Assembly (NCBI GenBank): GCA_017052515.1
Contig: JAFHKR010000038.1
Location: 620,001 to 684,000 of the forward strand
DNA: 64,000 bases
From: Fictibacillus nanhaiensis
Lineage (GTDB): Bacteria > Bacillota > Bacilli > Bacillales > Fictibacillaceae
Reading direction: 5' to 3'
Positions 8,950 through 18,455 of this stretch are shown here, in pieces (within the stretch, counting starts at the first letter, position 1; the number at the start of each line of letters is the position of its first letter). The notes under the pieces are model-generated. The model was given only the letters and a program-made list of their open reading frames with translations, ran no database searches and was not told where the DNA came from. The position numbers and the translations under genes were made by a program.

Positions 8950-9883
8950 ATAGTTCTAGATGTTTTTTTAGCATAGAGCTAATCCGAGTTCTTTCCTCTT
9001 CGTTCACATTAAAGTAATAAACTCCACTTATTTTTCCACCTTGACCACTAATTTCAATAGATTGTACGCTTTTTCTTGCACCCTTGTAATTAGCTTGTAT
9101 GTCTTTCATATCATCAAAGGACATATTTGTTGCAATGTTATCGCCAAGGACATCTAATATATTGCCTAGTTTAGTAATAGAAGATACTTGTGCACCTTCA
9201 TTAATAATTCCGTTTACTACTTGGCGCTGCCTTTCATTACGGCCAAAATCTCCTCTAGGATCAGCTTTTCTCATTCTAGAGTATGCTAGAGCTTCATCAC
9301 CAGTAAGATTTAGAGTGCCTTTTGGAAAAGAATAGCCTTGGTAATTGAAAGCTAATCTTTGGTTATTTACACTAACACCACCTAAAGCATCTACGATTTG
9401 TTTGAAACTTTCCATATTTACTTTCATATAATAGTCGATGGGAATATCCAGAAAGTTTTCAACCGTTTGTATCGTCATATTCGTACCGCCGAACGCATAG
9501 GCATGGTTAATTTTATCTTCCTTGCCTCTACCGATAATTTCTGTCCTTGTATCACGAGGGATACTAGTCATATAAGTAGAATTATCATTTGGATTTACAG
9601 TCACAACCATTAATGTATCAGAACGGCCACGATCACCTTCACGTTCATCGACACCCAAAACTAAGATAGACAAAGGGTTTGTAGAAAGATCTAATTTTTT
9701 TTCTCGTTTTTTTGATCCTGACCATTCACTTTTTTCATGCATCTTATGTGCAGCTTCTTTTACTGAGTGATAAACATAATAGGTGTAGCCTGCACCTGCG
9801 AGTAATATTATACTAAGAAAAATTAGTAAGCCTTTAAGAAAGGGTTTTCTTTTCTTTTTTTTTGTTTCCGATCTTAATCCCAT
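8948..9883 (-). CDS. LCP (LytR-CpsA-Psr) family wall-polymer ligase
   Basis: Membrane-anchored phosphotransferase of 311 residues, predicted to move undecaprenyl-linked teichoic acid or related polymer to peptidoglycan. A Lys-rich cytoplasmic N-terminus leads to one transmembrane helix (about 18-38). The LCP domain (about 68-300) carries the LGVDERxGDxGRSDTLM block, SIPRDTRTEI and the Arg-rich SRMRKADPRGDFGR block that holds pyrophosphate-binding arginines. The ATG at 9883 has AAAGGAG upstream. A consensus SigA promoter is visible at 9956-9984. The neighbouring TagO-type gene and the polymer locus support a wall-polymer role; which polymer is transferred cannot be told. Confidence 0.9.
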   Translation of the reverse strand: MGLRSETKKKKRKPFLKGLLIFLSIILLAGAGYTYYVYHSVKEAAHKMHEKSEWSGSKKREKKLDLSTNPLSILVLGVDEREGDRGRSDTLMVVTVNPNDNSTYMTSIPRDTRTEIIGRGKEDKINHAYAFGGTNMTIQTVENFLDIPIDYYMKVNMESFKQIVDALGGVSVNNQRLAFNYQGYSFPKGTLNLTGDEALAYSRMRKADPRGDFGRNERQRQVVNGIINEGAQVSSITKLGNILDVLGDNIATNMSFDDMKDIQANYKGARKSVQSIEISGQGGKISGVYYFNVNEEERTRISSMLKKHLEL

Positions 9884-9955
9884 AACATTTTCTCCTTTAT
9901 ACGATTTACATATATCGTAAAGTTTTTACAATGTTTTACTTTTGTGTCGTCACTT

Positions 9956-9984
9956 ATTATATAAGACTGTACGATGGATTTCAA
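9956..9984 (-). promoter_or_regulatory. SigA promoter of the LCP gene
   Basis: On the minus strand TTGAAA (9984-9979) and TATAAT (9961-9956) are separated by exactly 17 bp. The start codon of the LCP gene lies about 70 bp downstream. Confidence 0.75.
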
Positions 9985-10027
9985 TCCAAAATTGTGTGTA
10001 TTTACTAGTTTTATAGTTGGACAAAAA

Positions 10028-10062
10028 GAAGAAAGTCTATGCGCTTAACATAGACTTTCTTC
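10028..10062 (-). terminator. Rho-independent terminator of the tagO-like gene
   Basis: A perfect 14-bp stem forms between 10028-10041 and 10049-10062. Read on the minus strand it is followed by CTTTTTG, just past the stop codon of the gene ending at 10070. Confidence 0.85.
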
Positions 10063-10069
10063 AAAAAAA

Positions 10070-11155
10070 CTATTTTGCTTTCGAGCGATTTATGTTTCTA
10101 TCTTGACCAAATACTCTATTATATACGTAGAGTAGGGGTCTATATTTATGATGAACCAAACCGATTAGTTCTGCTATTAGTTCCAACATGAGCAACAGAC
10201 CGAAAGTTATAGCTAACGAGCCCCAAAGTGTTGTCGTTGAAAATAGGACTGCTGAAATACTAAAAATTATGCTTAATACATAGATAACAATAACAGTTAT
10301 TTTATGTGACAAGCCTAACCGAAGTAATTGATGGTGAAGATGCCCTTTGTCAGCAGCAGAGATTGGCTGTCCGTTTGCAAGTCTTCTTAGTATTGCAAAA
10401 GTTGTATCAAAGATAGGAACACCGAGAATAATAATGGGAACGACGAAACTGAATAACGTAACACTTTTATACAAACCGAGCAACGATAGTATCGCGATAC
10501 AATACCCTAAAAATAATGCACCAGTGTCTCCCATGAATATTTTAGCTGGATTGAAGTTGTAAAACAAAAATCCAACCGTTGAACATAAGACAATCATTGA
10601 AATGGTTAAGATCATAATATTACCATTTAAACCCGCCATAATTGCGATGGTAGCTATGACAATTGCAGAAACTCCAGCTGCCAGGCCATCAAGACCATCA
10701 ATTAAATTTATTGCATTTGTAATGGCTAAAATCCAAAGTATAGTAATGGGATAAGTTAGTAAATCTAAATCAAAATGTCCTATAAAAGGAATTGTAATAA
10801 AATCAATTGTTAAACCTGTATGGGCCACTATAAAAGCTGCGATAAACTGACCTAATAGTTTATATTTAGGAGATAGAGAATAGAGGTCATCAATGATACC
10901 TACAATAATTATAATAATCCCAGCAAGCGTAATTCCTTTAATCGATTGATTATGAAGTCCAGCCGCAAAATAACCTGCCATAACTCCTAGAAAAATGGCT
11001 AATCCACCAAGTCTAGGCATGAGCTTTTTGTGTACTTTTCGTGCATCAGGCTGATCTGTAGCTCCTATTAAAATAGCTAACTTTATTACGAATGGTGTGA
11101 TGAATAAAACTACTAAAAAAGAGAGAATTGCTGCCAAAAATATTTGAAAATTCAT
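10070..11155 (-). CDS. tagO: TagO-type undecaprenyl-phosphate GlcNAc-1-phosphate transferase
   Basis: Polytopic MraY/WecA-family enzyme of 361 residues. It would start a wall polymer by moving GlcNAc-1-P from UDP-GlcNAc to undecaprenyl phosphate at the inner membrane face. About ten hydrophobic segments are visible. Conserved cytoplasmic motifs are DDLYSL (Mg-binding Asp pair), NAINLIDGLDGLA, FMGDTGALFLG and KGHLHHQLLRLGLSH. The ATG at 11155 has an AATGAGG site. A consensus promoter lies at 11227-11255. Two further paralogues occur at 37310 and 38546, so this copy may serve teichoic acid while the others serve the neighbouring polysaccharide, or the reverse. Family is sure; naming it tagO among three copies is less so. 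Confidence 0.88.
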   Translation of the reverse strand: MNFQIFLAAILSFLVVLFITPFVIKLAILIGATDQPDARKVHKKLMPRLGGLAIFLGVMAGYFAAGLHNQSIKGITLAGIIIIIVGIIDDLYSLSPKYKLLGQFIAAFIVAHTGLTIDFITIPFIGHFDLDLLTYPITILWILAITNAINLIDGLDGLAAGVSAIVIATIAIMAGLNGNIMILTISMIVLCSTVGFLFYNFNPAKIFMGDTGALFLGYCIAILSLLGLYKSVTLFSFVVPIIILGVPIFDTTFAILRRLANGQPISAADKGHLHHQLLRLGLSHKITVIVIYVLSIIFSISAVLFSTTTLWGSLAITFGLLLMLELIAELIGLVHHKYRPLLYVYNRVFGQDRNINRSKAK

Positions 11156-11565
11156 AAATACCTCATTTACTTTTTTAATATTTTAAAAAGAGCGAGTAGG
11201 TAGTTAAATATATTTCTCTTCCCATAATTATAAGTTGGTAATCAGTGGATATCAATCTTTAATTCAATTAAAAAGGTGTATTTTTATCAAAATTCGACAG
11301 CAGTATTCACCAACCATTGAAGATAATTAAAATCTTGTAAAATAGTAATCATAAAAGTAGAATCATTGATCCGAGATAGAGTATCGCATCAAGTTTAGTT
11401 ATAATTGAGTATTTTTAAAATATGTACCAAATAAAGTACGCTATCTAATAAGATAAGCCTGTTAGAATGAAAAACCTTACTGCACAAAGGGTTTATCTAA
11501 TATAAATGTGCTTATGTATCCCTAATCTGTTAAAATAAATAAAAAGTATCATTGGAGGTTTAATC
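11156..11565. other. Divergent intergenic region between tagO and galE
   Basis: This 410-bp AT-rich stretch contains the tagO promoter on the minus strand and must contain the galE promoter on the plus strand. For galE I see a TAAAAT box near 11531 without a good -35. No open frame with a ribosome binding site and no strong terminator was found. Confidence 0.6.
11227..11255 (-). promoter_or_regulatory. SigA promoter of the tagO-like gene
   Basis: On the minus strand TTGATA (11255-11250) and TATAAT (11232-11227) are separated by 17 bp, leaving a leader of about 70 bases before the ATG. Confidence 0.8.
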
Positions 11566-12576
11566 ATGGCAATACTCGTTACAGGTGGAGCAGGCTACAT
11601 TGGAAGTCATACAGTTGTTGAACTTGTCCAATCTGGCTTTGAGGTTGTAATAGTTGATAACTTTATGAATAGCAATACTGAAGTCATTAATCGAATCAGT
11701 GAAATTACAGGTAAAGAAATTAAATTTTATAATATTGATTTATTGGATAAACAAGGTCTGAGTAAAGTGTTTTCTGATAATCGAATAGAAGCCGTTATAC
11801 ATTTTGCAGGATTAAAAGCAGTAGGGGAATCTGTTGAGAAACCGCTCTATTATTATCACAATAACATTACAGGATCCCTTATTTTAAGTGAAGTAATGAA
11901 AGAGTTTGGGGTTAAGAAGATGGTCTTTAGTTCATCTGCCACTGTATATGGTACAGCTGAGACGGTACCACTTAAAGAAGATACGCCTCTTGGTGCTACA
12001 AATCCATATGGTTGGTCAAAATTAATGCTAGAACAAATATTTAGCGACTTATATACTTCGGATAATGAATGGAGTGTTGCTTTACTTCGTTATTTTAATC
12101 CAGTTGGTGCTCACGAAACAGGATTGATCGGAGAAAATCCAAGTGGAATTCCCAATAACTTAACACCTTATATTACACAAGTGGCAGTAGGTAAACTTGA
12201 TAAGTTACGAGTGTTTGGTAACGATTATAATACAAAAGACGGTACTGGTGTACGTGATTATATCCACGTAGTGGACTTAGCAAAAGGACATCTTAAAGCG
12301 CTAGATAAAGTATTAACGAATAATATAGTTGATGCATATAACCTAGGAACGGGTGAAGGATACAGTGTTCTTGACATTGTAAAGACTTTCGAAAAAGTTA
12401 CGGGTGTAACTATACCTTATGAGGTAACGGACCGTCGCCCGGGAGATATAGGAGTAAGTTATGCTGATCCGGACAAAGCAAGACAAGAATTAGGATGGGT
12501 AGCTGAACATAGTCTTGAAGATATGCTGCGCGATTCTTGGAATTGGCAGCAAAAAAATAAAAATGGATATGAGTGA
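11566..12576 (+). CDS. galE: UDP-glucose 4-epimerase
   Basis: NAD-dependent short-chain dehydrogenase/reductase of 336 residues that interconverts UDP-Glc and UDP-Gal, and in some homologues UDP-GlcNAc and UDP-GalNAc. The N-terminal NAD motif is GGAGYIGSH. The catalytic SSATVYG Ser/Thr and the YGWSK Tyr-Lys pair are present, followed by the C-terminal substrate domain with RRPGD. The ATG follows TTGGAGG. The gene is alone between the tagO promoter region and a terminator, but its placement in an envelope island suggests it supplies galactose or GalNAc donors for the polymer. Confidence 0.93.
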   Translation: MAILVTGGAGYIGSHTVVELVQSGFEVVIVDNFMNSNTEVINRISEITGKEIKFYNIDLLDKQGLSKVFSDNRIEAVIHFAGLKAVGESVEKPLYYYHNNITGSLILSEVMKEFGVKKMVFSSSATVYGTAETVPLKEDTPLGATNPYGWSKLMLEQIFSDLYTSDNEWSVALLRYFNPVGAHETGLIGENPSGIPNNLTPYITQVAVGKLDKLRVFGNDYNTKDGTGVRDYIHVVDLAKGHLKALDKVLTNNIVDAYNLGTGEGYSVLDIVKTFEKVTGVTIPYEVTDRRPGDIGVSYADPDKARQELGWVAEHSLEDMLRDSWNWQQKNKNGYE

Positions 12577-12583
12577 TGGGGAG

Positions 12584-12609
12584 ATCAGCCAATATTTGGC
12601 TGATTTTTT
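12584..12609 (+). terminator. Rho-independent terminator after galE
   Basis: ATCAGCCAA pairs with TTGGCTGAT over a 3-base loop, followed by six T. Confidence 0.9.
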
Positions 12610-12671
12610 ACTTTTGTTAACTAACAAAATAGATTAACATCATATAGTAGTTATATTTAGGAGGTAAAGAA

Positions 12672-14543
12672 TTGCAAAACAAATTAAAACAAATAATAGG
12701 GAAACCTGCTGTAATATATTCAGTTATACTATTTTTAAAGTTAATGATAATCAGACACATATTATTTGGAGAAATAAATGTATTAAGTTCTTTAGCAACG
12801 GATATGCCGTTTATTTTGTTATTTATAATGTTTGCGGTACTATTGCCAAACACTAGATTGTTTAATTTATTTTTAGTTAACTTATTTTACAGCATTGTAT
12901 TTTTTATACTCATTGTATATGTAAAGTATTATCAAATACTTCCCACATACTATGACCTATTTCAAATCAATCAAGTAGGAACAATAAAATCTGATATTTA
13001 CGATTTAATAAATCCACGTTATTACCTTGTATTTATTGATGTCATTATCGTATATGTAATATTAAAGTTTTATCAAAAAAGAACTCGCAACAATGGAACC
13101 TTGACTTCAGGCCTAGTAATAATTTGTATAATCTGTATATCCGCTCAATTTTACTTTAACAAGAATAAACAAATTACAGATGTACTTGCATTGGCAAATA
13201 ATAAGGGTATCTTTCAATATGAATTAATGCAGTATTATCAAGATAAAGCACTACCAGCACTTGCTGATAAGGAAAATTTATCCAATGAAAAGATTTATGC
13301 CCTCAAAGGACTTAAATCTCTAAATCAGAAGGACATTAAATATTTTAATATTGCATCAGGTAAAAATGTAATCATTATTCAGTTAGAATCTTTTCAGAAC
13401 TTTTTAATTGATCTTAAAGTAGATGATAAAGAAGTTACACCTACCTTAAACTCATTAGTAAAAGATAGTTTTTATTTTAGCAACACTTACCAACAAATAG
13501 GAGCAGGGAATACATCTGATGCAGAATTTTTAATTAATACGTCGCTTTATCCTGCTGGGAATAAACCATCTTCTAAGATTTATGAAGATAAAATTATCCC
13601 AAGTTTACCAAGAGTATTGAGTAAACATGGGTATTATACAGCTACTTTTCATGCAGATAATGTTGAATATTGGAATCGAATAAAGTTATATCCTTCTTTA
13701 GGTTTTGATAAGTATTATGAGGAGTCTTTTTTTGGAGATAAAGAAGTTATAGGTTTTGGACCTTCAGATGAGGTTCTTTATGAAGAAACTTTAAAAGAAT
13801 TATCTGATCTTACAGCAAAATACAATAAAATATATGCTCATGTATTAAGCATGACTAGTCATACCCCATTTGAACTCCCTGAAGAAAAACAAAGAATACA
13901 ATTACCTCAGCAATTTAATCATACCAAGATAGGCAATTACCTTAAATCTACTAACTATGCTGATTACGCATTAGGCAAATTTATTAATGGTCTTAAAGAA
14001 CGCGATTTATGGCAAAATTCAATAGTAGTTATCTACGGTGATCACTCTGGGTATCATCCAAAGCCAGAAGAAGTGAAAGATAAGAAATTAATGGAAAATA
14101 TCCTTGGCCATCCTTATGGTTTAGCAGACCGTTTTAATATTCCACTGTTGATTCATCTGCCAGGAGATTATAAAGGCAAAGTATCTAACTTAGCTGGCCA
14201 AATTGATATAATGCCTACGGTTACAAATCTATTAGGTGTTAATATAAATAACCAGATTCATTTTGGACATGATCTCTTAAACTATGAAAATAATATACTC
14301 GGAATGAGGTACTATTTACCTGCAGGTTCGTATTTTGATAAAGAATTCCTTTTTGTAAATCGTGAAGAAAAAGGAAGAGGTGAAGTTTATAACTTACAAA
14401 CAAAAGAATTGATTGTAAAAAATGAACCTTTTTATGTAGAGAATAGTAAAGCGTTTAAAAAAAAGGATACGATCCTAAAACTACTAAATCTTTCTGATTA
14501 TTATTTAAATAACTTACCTGAAAAGGATGATAAGTCTTTCTAA
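12672..14543 (+). CDS. LTA synthase family membrane sulfatase-fold enzyme
   Basis: Polytopic protein of 623 residues. About five transmembrane helices (residues 12-170) are followed by an extracellular alkaline-phosphatase/sulfatase domain (about 225-600). The catalytic Thr is T281 in GNTSDAEF. Metal-ligand blocks include IIIQLESFQNF near residue 237 and YGDHSGYH. This is the architecture of LtaS, which polymerises glycerol phosphate from phosphatidylglycerol. Bacilli carry several paralogues (LtaS, YfnI, YqgS primase, YvgJ), and I cannot say which this is. The TTG start at 12672 follows AGGAGGTAAAG. It is monocistronic with a strong terminator. Confidence 0.88.
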   Translation: MQNKLKQIIGKPAVIYSVILFLKLMIIRHILFGEINVLSSLATDMPFILLFIMFAVLLPNTRLFNLFLVNLFYSIVFFILIVYVKYYQILPTYYDLFQINQVGTIKSDIYDLINPRYYLVFIDVIIVYVILKFYQKRTRNNGTLTSGLVIICIICISAQFYFNKNKQITDVLALANNKGIFQYELMQYYQDKALPALADKENLSNEKIYALKGLKSLNQKDIKYFNIASGKNVIIIQLESFQNFLIDLKVDDKEVTPTLNSLVKDSFYFSNTYQQIGAGNTSDAEFLINTSLYPAGNKPSSKIYEDKIIPSLPRVLSKHGYYTATFHADNVEYWNRIKLYPSLGFDKYYEESFFGDKEVIGFGPSDEVLYEETLKELSDLTAKYNKIYAHVLSMTSHTPFELPEEKQRIQLPQQFNHTKIGNYLKSTNYADYALGKFINGLKERDLWQNSIVVIYGDHSGYHPKPEEVKDKKLMENILGHPYGLADRFNIPLLIHLPGDYKGKVSNLAGQIDIMPTVTNLLGVNINNQIHFGHDLLNYENNILGMRYYLPAGSYFDKEFLFVNREEKGRGEVYNLQTKELIVKNEPFYVENSKAFKKKDTILKLLNLSDYYLNNLPEKDDKSF

Positions 14544-14595
14544 AATACCTGGATCGGAAAACCATTTACTAATAATCGTAAATTAAATAAATTTT

Positions 14596-14627
14596 AACCC
14601 TTATGTATTCCTACATAAGGGTTTTTT
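14596..14627 (+). terminator. Rho-independent terminator after the LtaS-like gene
   Basis: AACCCTTATGTA pairs with TACATAAGGGTT across a 4-base loop, followed by T residues. Confidence 0.92.
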
Positions 14628-14728
14628 AGTTCTATATTCATATTTTGTAGAAATTTATAATATTTTAGCAAAATATTCAATAAAAAGGATATAATTACTT
14701 AGAATGTTTATCTGAATGAGGGGGAACT

Positions 14729-16405
14729 ATGAAGAAAAAAATTAGTATTCTTATTTTTGCATTGGCACTTTTATTTTCAAGTAATGATGTAGCCGGTGCC
14801 AGTAGTGCAGTAACAGTAGAACGTGTTAGTGGTCAAGATCGTTTTGAAGTAGCTGTAAATGTTTCAAAGAAAGGTTGGGGCTCTGGAAGTTCAACAATAC
14901 TATTAGTAAACTATCAAGCTTTTGCGGACGCACTTTCTGCATCTCCGTTAGCTTATAAACTTAATGCGCCTATTTTATTAACAAATCCTGATCGATTAAA
15001 TACTAAAACTGAAGAAGAGATTAAAAGGTTAAATGCTTCAAAGGTTATTATTATTGGGGGAACAGGCAGTATTAATCAAAATGTTGTGTCGAGAGTAACT
15101 AGTCTTGGTAAGACTGTAGAAAGAATCGGCGGAAAAGACCGTTATGAAGTGGCATATAAAGTATCTCGCAAATTAAGTCCTGCCGGAAAAGTAGTCATTT
15201 CTAATGGTACTACATTTGCAGATGCACTTAGTATTTCTCCTTATGCTTCTAAACATGAGTATCCTATTCTTTTAACAGCTAAAGATAGATTACCTTATTC
15301 TACACAAAAAGCTATTCAAGAAAAGAATCCTACGCAAACAATTATTGTTGGTGGAACAGGCAGCATTTCAAGTGCAGTTGAAAGTCAATTGACTAGTCCG
15401 CTTAGATTAGGTGGAAAAGACCGTTATGAAGTAGCAGTGAATATTGCGAAGAGATTTAGTCCTACATCAACAAAAGCGGCTATATCAAATGGAACCACTT
15501 TTGCAGATGCTTTAACAGGATCCGTACTAGCTGCGAAACAGAACATGCCTTTGTTGTTAACACAATCGAGTTCTATTCCGGTTGTAACAAAATCTTATAT
15601 TGATCAAAGTGAGATTACTAGATTTACGATTTTTGGAGGGACGGGATCAGTAAGTAATACTGTCGTCTCACAATTAAAAGGTGCTCTTCCTTTAACAGGT
15701 AAAAGAATTGTACTTGATGCAGGGCATGGTGGATCAGATCCTGGTGCTGTAAATGGCACTATCTATGAAAAAAATTTAAATATGAGTTTTACAAAGATGT
15801 TAGCGGGTCATCTGAAAGGTATGGGAGCTGAGATCATATATACTCGGGATCCATCAAACGATCAATTTATTTCTCTTGAAGATCGAGCGACTTTTGCTAA
15901 TGGAAAAAGTGCACATTTATTTATTAGCATTCATCATGATTCGTCAGTTGATAAAACTGCAACAGGTCAAAGTATTCATTACAGCAGTTATCGACCTGGT
16001 ATTGAGACAAAAGATGCTTATGTGGTTTTTGCAGGAAAGAGTTATCCTTTTGTTAAGGAAGATACACAAAAAAAATTATTTTACTATCGAGATGGCAGTA
16101 CAGTCAAAAGCATGAGTTATCAAGGAGATATCATTGCTTACGATACGGTTTCACCATCTCCTGCTGCTGTAGAAAGTAAAAATCTTGCACCTGTAGCATC
16201 GACTGCTATTAAGTACAGCGGTATTGGTGCAGGGTACATTAAGGATCACAACTTATATGTAACACGATGGACAACCATGCCTTCTATCCTGATTGAGCTA
16301 GGGTACATGTCTAACACAAACGAGATCTCTTTATTGAAACAGTCTAGTGTACAAAATAGCAGAAGTTTATCTTTAGCGAAAGCAATTGAAAATTTCTATA
16401 AATAA
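14729..16405 (+). CDS. N-acetylmuramoyl-L-alanine amidase with three CWB2 repeats (LytC-like)
   Basis: Secreted autolysin of 558 residues that cleaves the MurNAc-L-Ala bond. A signal peptide (1-24) precedes three cell-wall-binding type 2 repeats (about 30-125, 126-222, 223-320), each with a G-x-DR-F/Y-EVA motif, FADALS/T and IIGGTGS. The C-terminal Amidase_3 domain (about 325-558) has zinc ligands H333 in DAGHGG, E347 and a His at 402/403 in SIHHD, and catalytic E523 in LIELGY. A second, shorter copy of the same design is at 30985. The ATG has GAGGGGGAACT upstream. It is one of five CWB2 proteins in 22 kb around the polymer locus. Confidence 0.93.
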   Translation: MKKKISILIFALALLFSSNDVAGASSAVTVERVSGQDRFEVAVNVSKKGWGSGSSTILLVNYQAFADALSASPLAYKLNAPILLTNPDRLNTKTEEEIKRLNASKVIIIGGTGSINQNVVSRVTSLGKTVERIGGKDRYEVAYKVSRKLSPAGKVVISNGTTFADALSISPYASKHEYPILLTAKDRLPYSTQKAIQEKNPTQTIIVGGTGSISSAVESQLTSPLRLGGKDRYEVAVNIAKRFSPTSTKAAISNGTTFADALTGSVLAAKQNMPLLLTQSSSIPVVTKSYIDQSEITRFTIFGGTGSVSNTVVSQLKGALPLTGKRIVLDAGHGGSDPGAVNGTIYEKNLNMSFTKMLAGHLKGMGAEIIYTRDPSNDQFISLEDRATFANGKSAHLFISIHHDSSVDKTATGQSIHYSSYRPGIETKDAYVVFAGKSYPFVKEDTQKKLFYYRDGSTVKSMSYQGDIIAYDTVSPSPAAVESKNLAPVASTAIKYSGIGAGYIKDHNLYVTRWTTMPSILIELGYMSNTNEISLLKQSSVQNSRSLSLAKAIENFYK

Positions 16406-16460
16406 GGCTGTTTTCGTAAACGTTGTTGTTCTTGAAAGTGGTTGAATTCCGTAGAGACAA

Positions 16461-16500
16461 AAAAAGAGCTTCCCTTAATGATTTAAGGAAGCTCTTTTTG
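16461..16500. terminator. Bidirectional terminator between the CWB2 amidase and CWB2 orphan genes
   Basis: AAAAAGAGCTTCC(C)TTAA pairs with TTAAGGAAGCTCTTTTT with a one-base bulge. Homopolymer runs on both sides allow use in both directions. Confidence 0.85.
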
Positions 16501-16501
16501 T

Positions 16502-18127
16502 TTACTTGATAAAACTTGAAAGCTGCTGTTCTGTCGTTGTCGCGATTGAACCAGTACCACCAAGAATATATATTAAGTCTGTTTCACCTTGTTTTTGTTT
16601 TAAATAATTTATGATATTATTTTCTACTTTAGTTGAAGTTGTTAATAAGATTGGTGCTCCTGTGAACGATGCAAGTGGGCTTCCGGAGAGAGCATCTGCA
16701 AAAACGTCTCCTCTTGCCACTACCAAAGAGCTTAGATCCATTCCATAGTTTTCAATTCCATAATTCGCAGTATTGATTGACACTTGATAACGGTTTAAAC
16801 CGCCGATTCGATCAACAAAGGCATCACTGCGTAATTGTTTAATCTTCGTTTTAACAGAGTCAGAAACAGTAGCTGGTCCACCTACAATAATGAAGTTATT
16901 AATGTCTGGATTATCTTTAATGAACGCTTGAATAGAATCTGGTACTGTACTTGTTCTGACTAATAAAATTGGCATACCTGCATAGCCTGCCATACTAGAT
17001 GCAGATAGTGCGTCTGGGAAATTTAAGCCGCTTGCAATAATAGCTGTATCGGTGTATTCAGCCAACTGTTTTGCCACACTTGCAGAAACTTCAAAACGGT
17101 CTTTTCCTGCGATTCTTTGGATAGTTTGTACTCCTAAAGATCGCAATTGGTTTTCGACTTTTGTTGAAACAGAACCAGTACCTCCCAAAATTATAGCTTT
17201 TTCAGGGCTACGCCGGATTATTTCATCAAGTGTCTTATTTGGCAACGCATGGGTACCAGTTAATAAAATTGGTGAGTCTTCTAATGCAGCCAAAGGTCCA
17301 CCGGATAATGCATCAGTGTATAAATCACCGCGTGTAATAATAATTGTATCAGAATAAACTCCTTGATCTTCAACTTCTTTGCTTATTCCAGCAGAAACTT
17401 CAAAACGGTCTTTTCCTCCTATTCGCTTTATTCCGGGTGATATCACATTATACAACGACAATACAGCATTGTTTGAATCTGTATTTAAAGCACTAAATGT
17501 TAATGAATTATAACCCGCCTTTAAGGATACAGCTGTATTAAAAGATTTCCCAAGACTAATTGGCTCTTCATTGTTTAAATAAAAAGCCAACTCATTAGCA
17601 TCTGTTGTGCCTGTAACATCAATATGTGTATTTCCTTTTGCAAGCCTAAGACTTTGAGAACTAGGATTAGAAATGGTTAGAGAAGGTAATAAAACGGATG
17701 GCTGTTCTTTATAAATACCATAAAATTCATATTCATACCCCTGTGAAAGTTCGCTGTCACCTTGAATTATAAAGATATATTCGCCATGAGGAAGGTTAAA
17801 AGGCTGATCGTATTCGAACTCAATTTCTTCTTGGGTACTCATGTTGGTTAAAGTTACATTGATATCCTCTTCACTGTGAAATTTTGAGATTTTGAACTGT
17901 CCACCTGCTGATTCAAAATAATACTCATGAATAGAATGCATATCTATCCTTTGTTTATAGGTTACAGTGGTTTGAACTGCAGATTGCGCAAGGTGATTGT
18001 TTTGGTGAAATTCACGTTTGTTTGTGGAAAAAGGATTATTTTCAGACGTATTTGCACTTACCCCAGTTGTGAACAATAAAGAAGCTGCTAACGATACAGA
18101 AAAAGCGCTGGCTGTTATTCTTTTCAA
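16502..18127 (-). CDS. Secreted CWB2-repeat protein with novel N-terminal region
   Basis: Secreted protein of 541 residues with no recognisable enzyme domain. The signal peptide ends at about residue 25 (GVSANT). Residues 50-145 form a beta-rich segment (HEYYFESAGGQFKISKF, LPHGEYIFIIQGD) resembling bacterial pre-peptidase C-terminal type domains, then a second beta-rich segment (150-225). Three CWB2 repeats follow at about 230-330, 331-435 and 436-541, so here the wall-binding repeats are C-terminal, unlike the other four CWB2 proteins. The start is TTG 18127 behind AAAGGGGAAAG. It converges on the amidase gene. An adhesin or structural wall role is a guess. Confidence 0.85.
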   Translation of the reverse strand: MKRITASAFSVSLAASLLFTTGVSANTSENNPFSTNKREFHQNNHLAQSAVQTTVTYKQRIDMHSIHEYYFESAGGQFKISKFHSEEDINVTLTNMSTQEEIEFEYDQPFNLPHGEYIFIIQGDSELSQGYEYEFYGIYKEQPSVLLPSLTISNPSSQSLRLAKGNTHIDVTGTTDANELAFYLNNEEPISLGKSFNTAVSLKAGYNSLTFSALNTDSNNAVLSLYNVISPGIKRIGGKDRFEVSAGISKEVEDQGVYSDTIIITRGDLYTDALSGGPLAALEDSPILLTGTHALPNKTLDEIIRRSPEKAIILGGTGSVSTKVENQLRSLGVQTIQRIAGKDRFEVSASVAKQLAEYTDTAIIASGLNFPDALSASSMAGYAGMPILLVRTSTVPDSIQAFIKDNPDINNFIIVGGPATVSDSVKTKIKQLRSDAFVDRIGGLNRYQVSINTANYGIENYGMDLSSLVVARGDVFADALSGSPLASFTGAPILLTTSTKVENNIINYLKQKQGETDLIYILGGTGSIATTTEQQLSSFIK

Positions 18128-18455
18128 TCGATCTTTCCCCTTTAGTTAAGCTATACCATTTGGCATGCAAATTAATAATATATGATTTTTAAAATTTAAC
18201 ACAATAGGAATAACTTACCATTAATGTTTTTAAAATTGTACTAAACAAACAACATAAGATTACGATGATAGATTATGAGAAACAATTCTACATAATGTTA
18301 GGAAATTATAATGGAGAATGCTGATTTTTAACTTAAGGAGAATCAGTAAGTTCATAAAAACTCAGATGAATAATTGTATATATTTGTTAAGTACGCATAA
18401 TCCTTAAAAAGTAAAATATGCTAAAATAATGAAAAAGGAACGAAGAGGAGATAGC
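18128..18455. other. Divergent intergenic region between two CWB2 genes
   Basis: About 330 bp of AT-rich sequence that must hold promoters in both directions. I see no SigD-type CCGATAT box, no consensus SigA pair at the expected distance, and no further gene. Confidence 0.5.
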
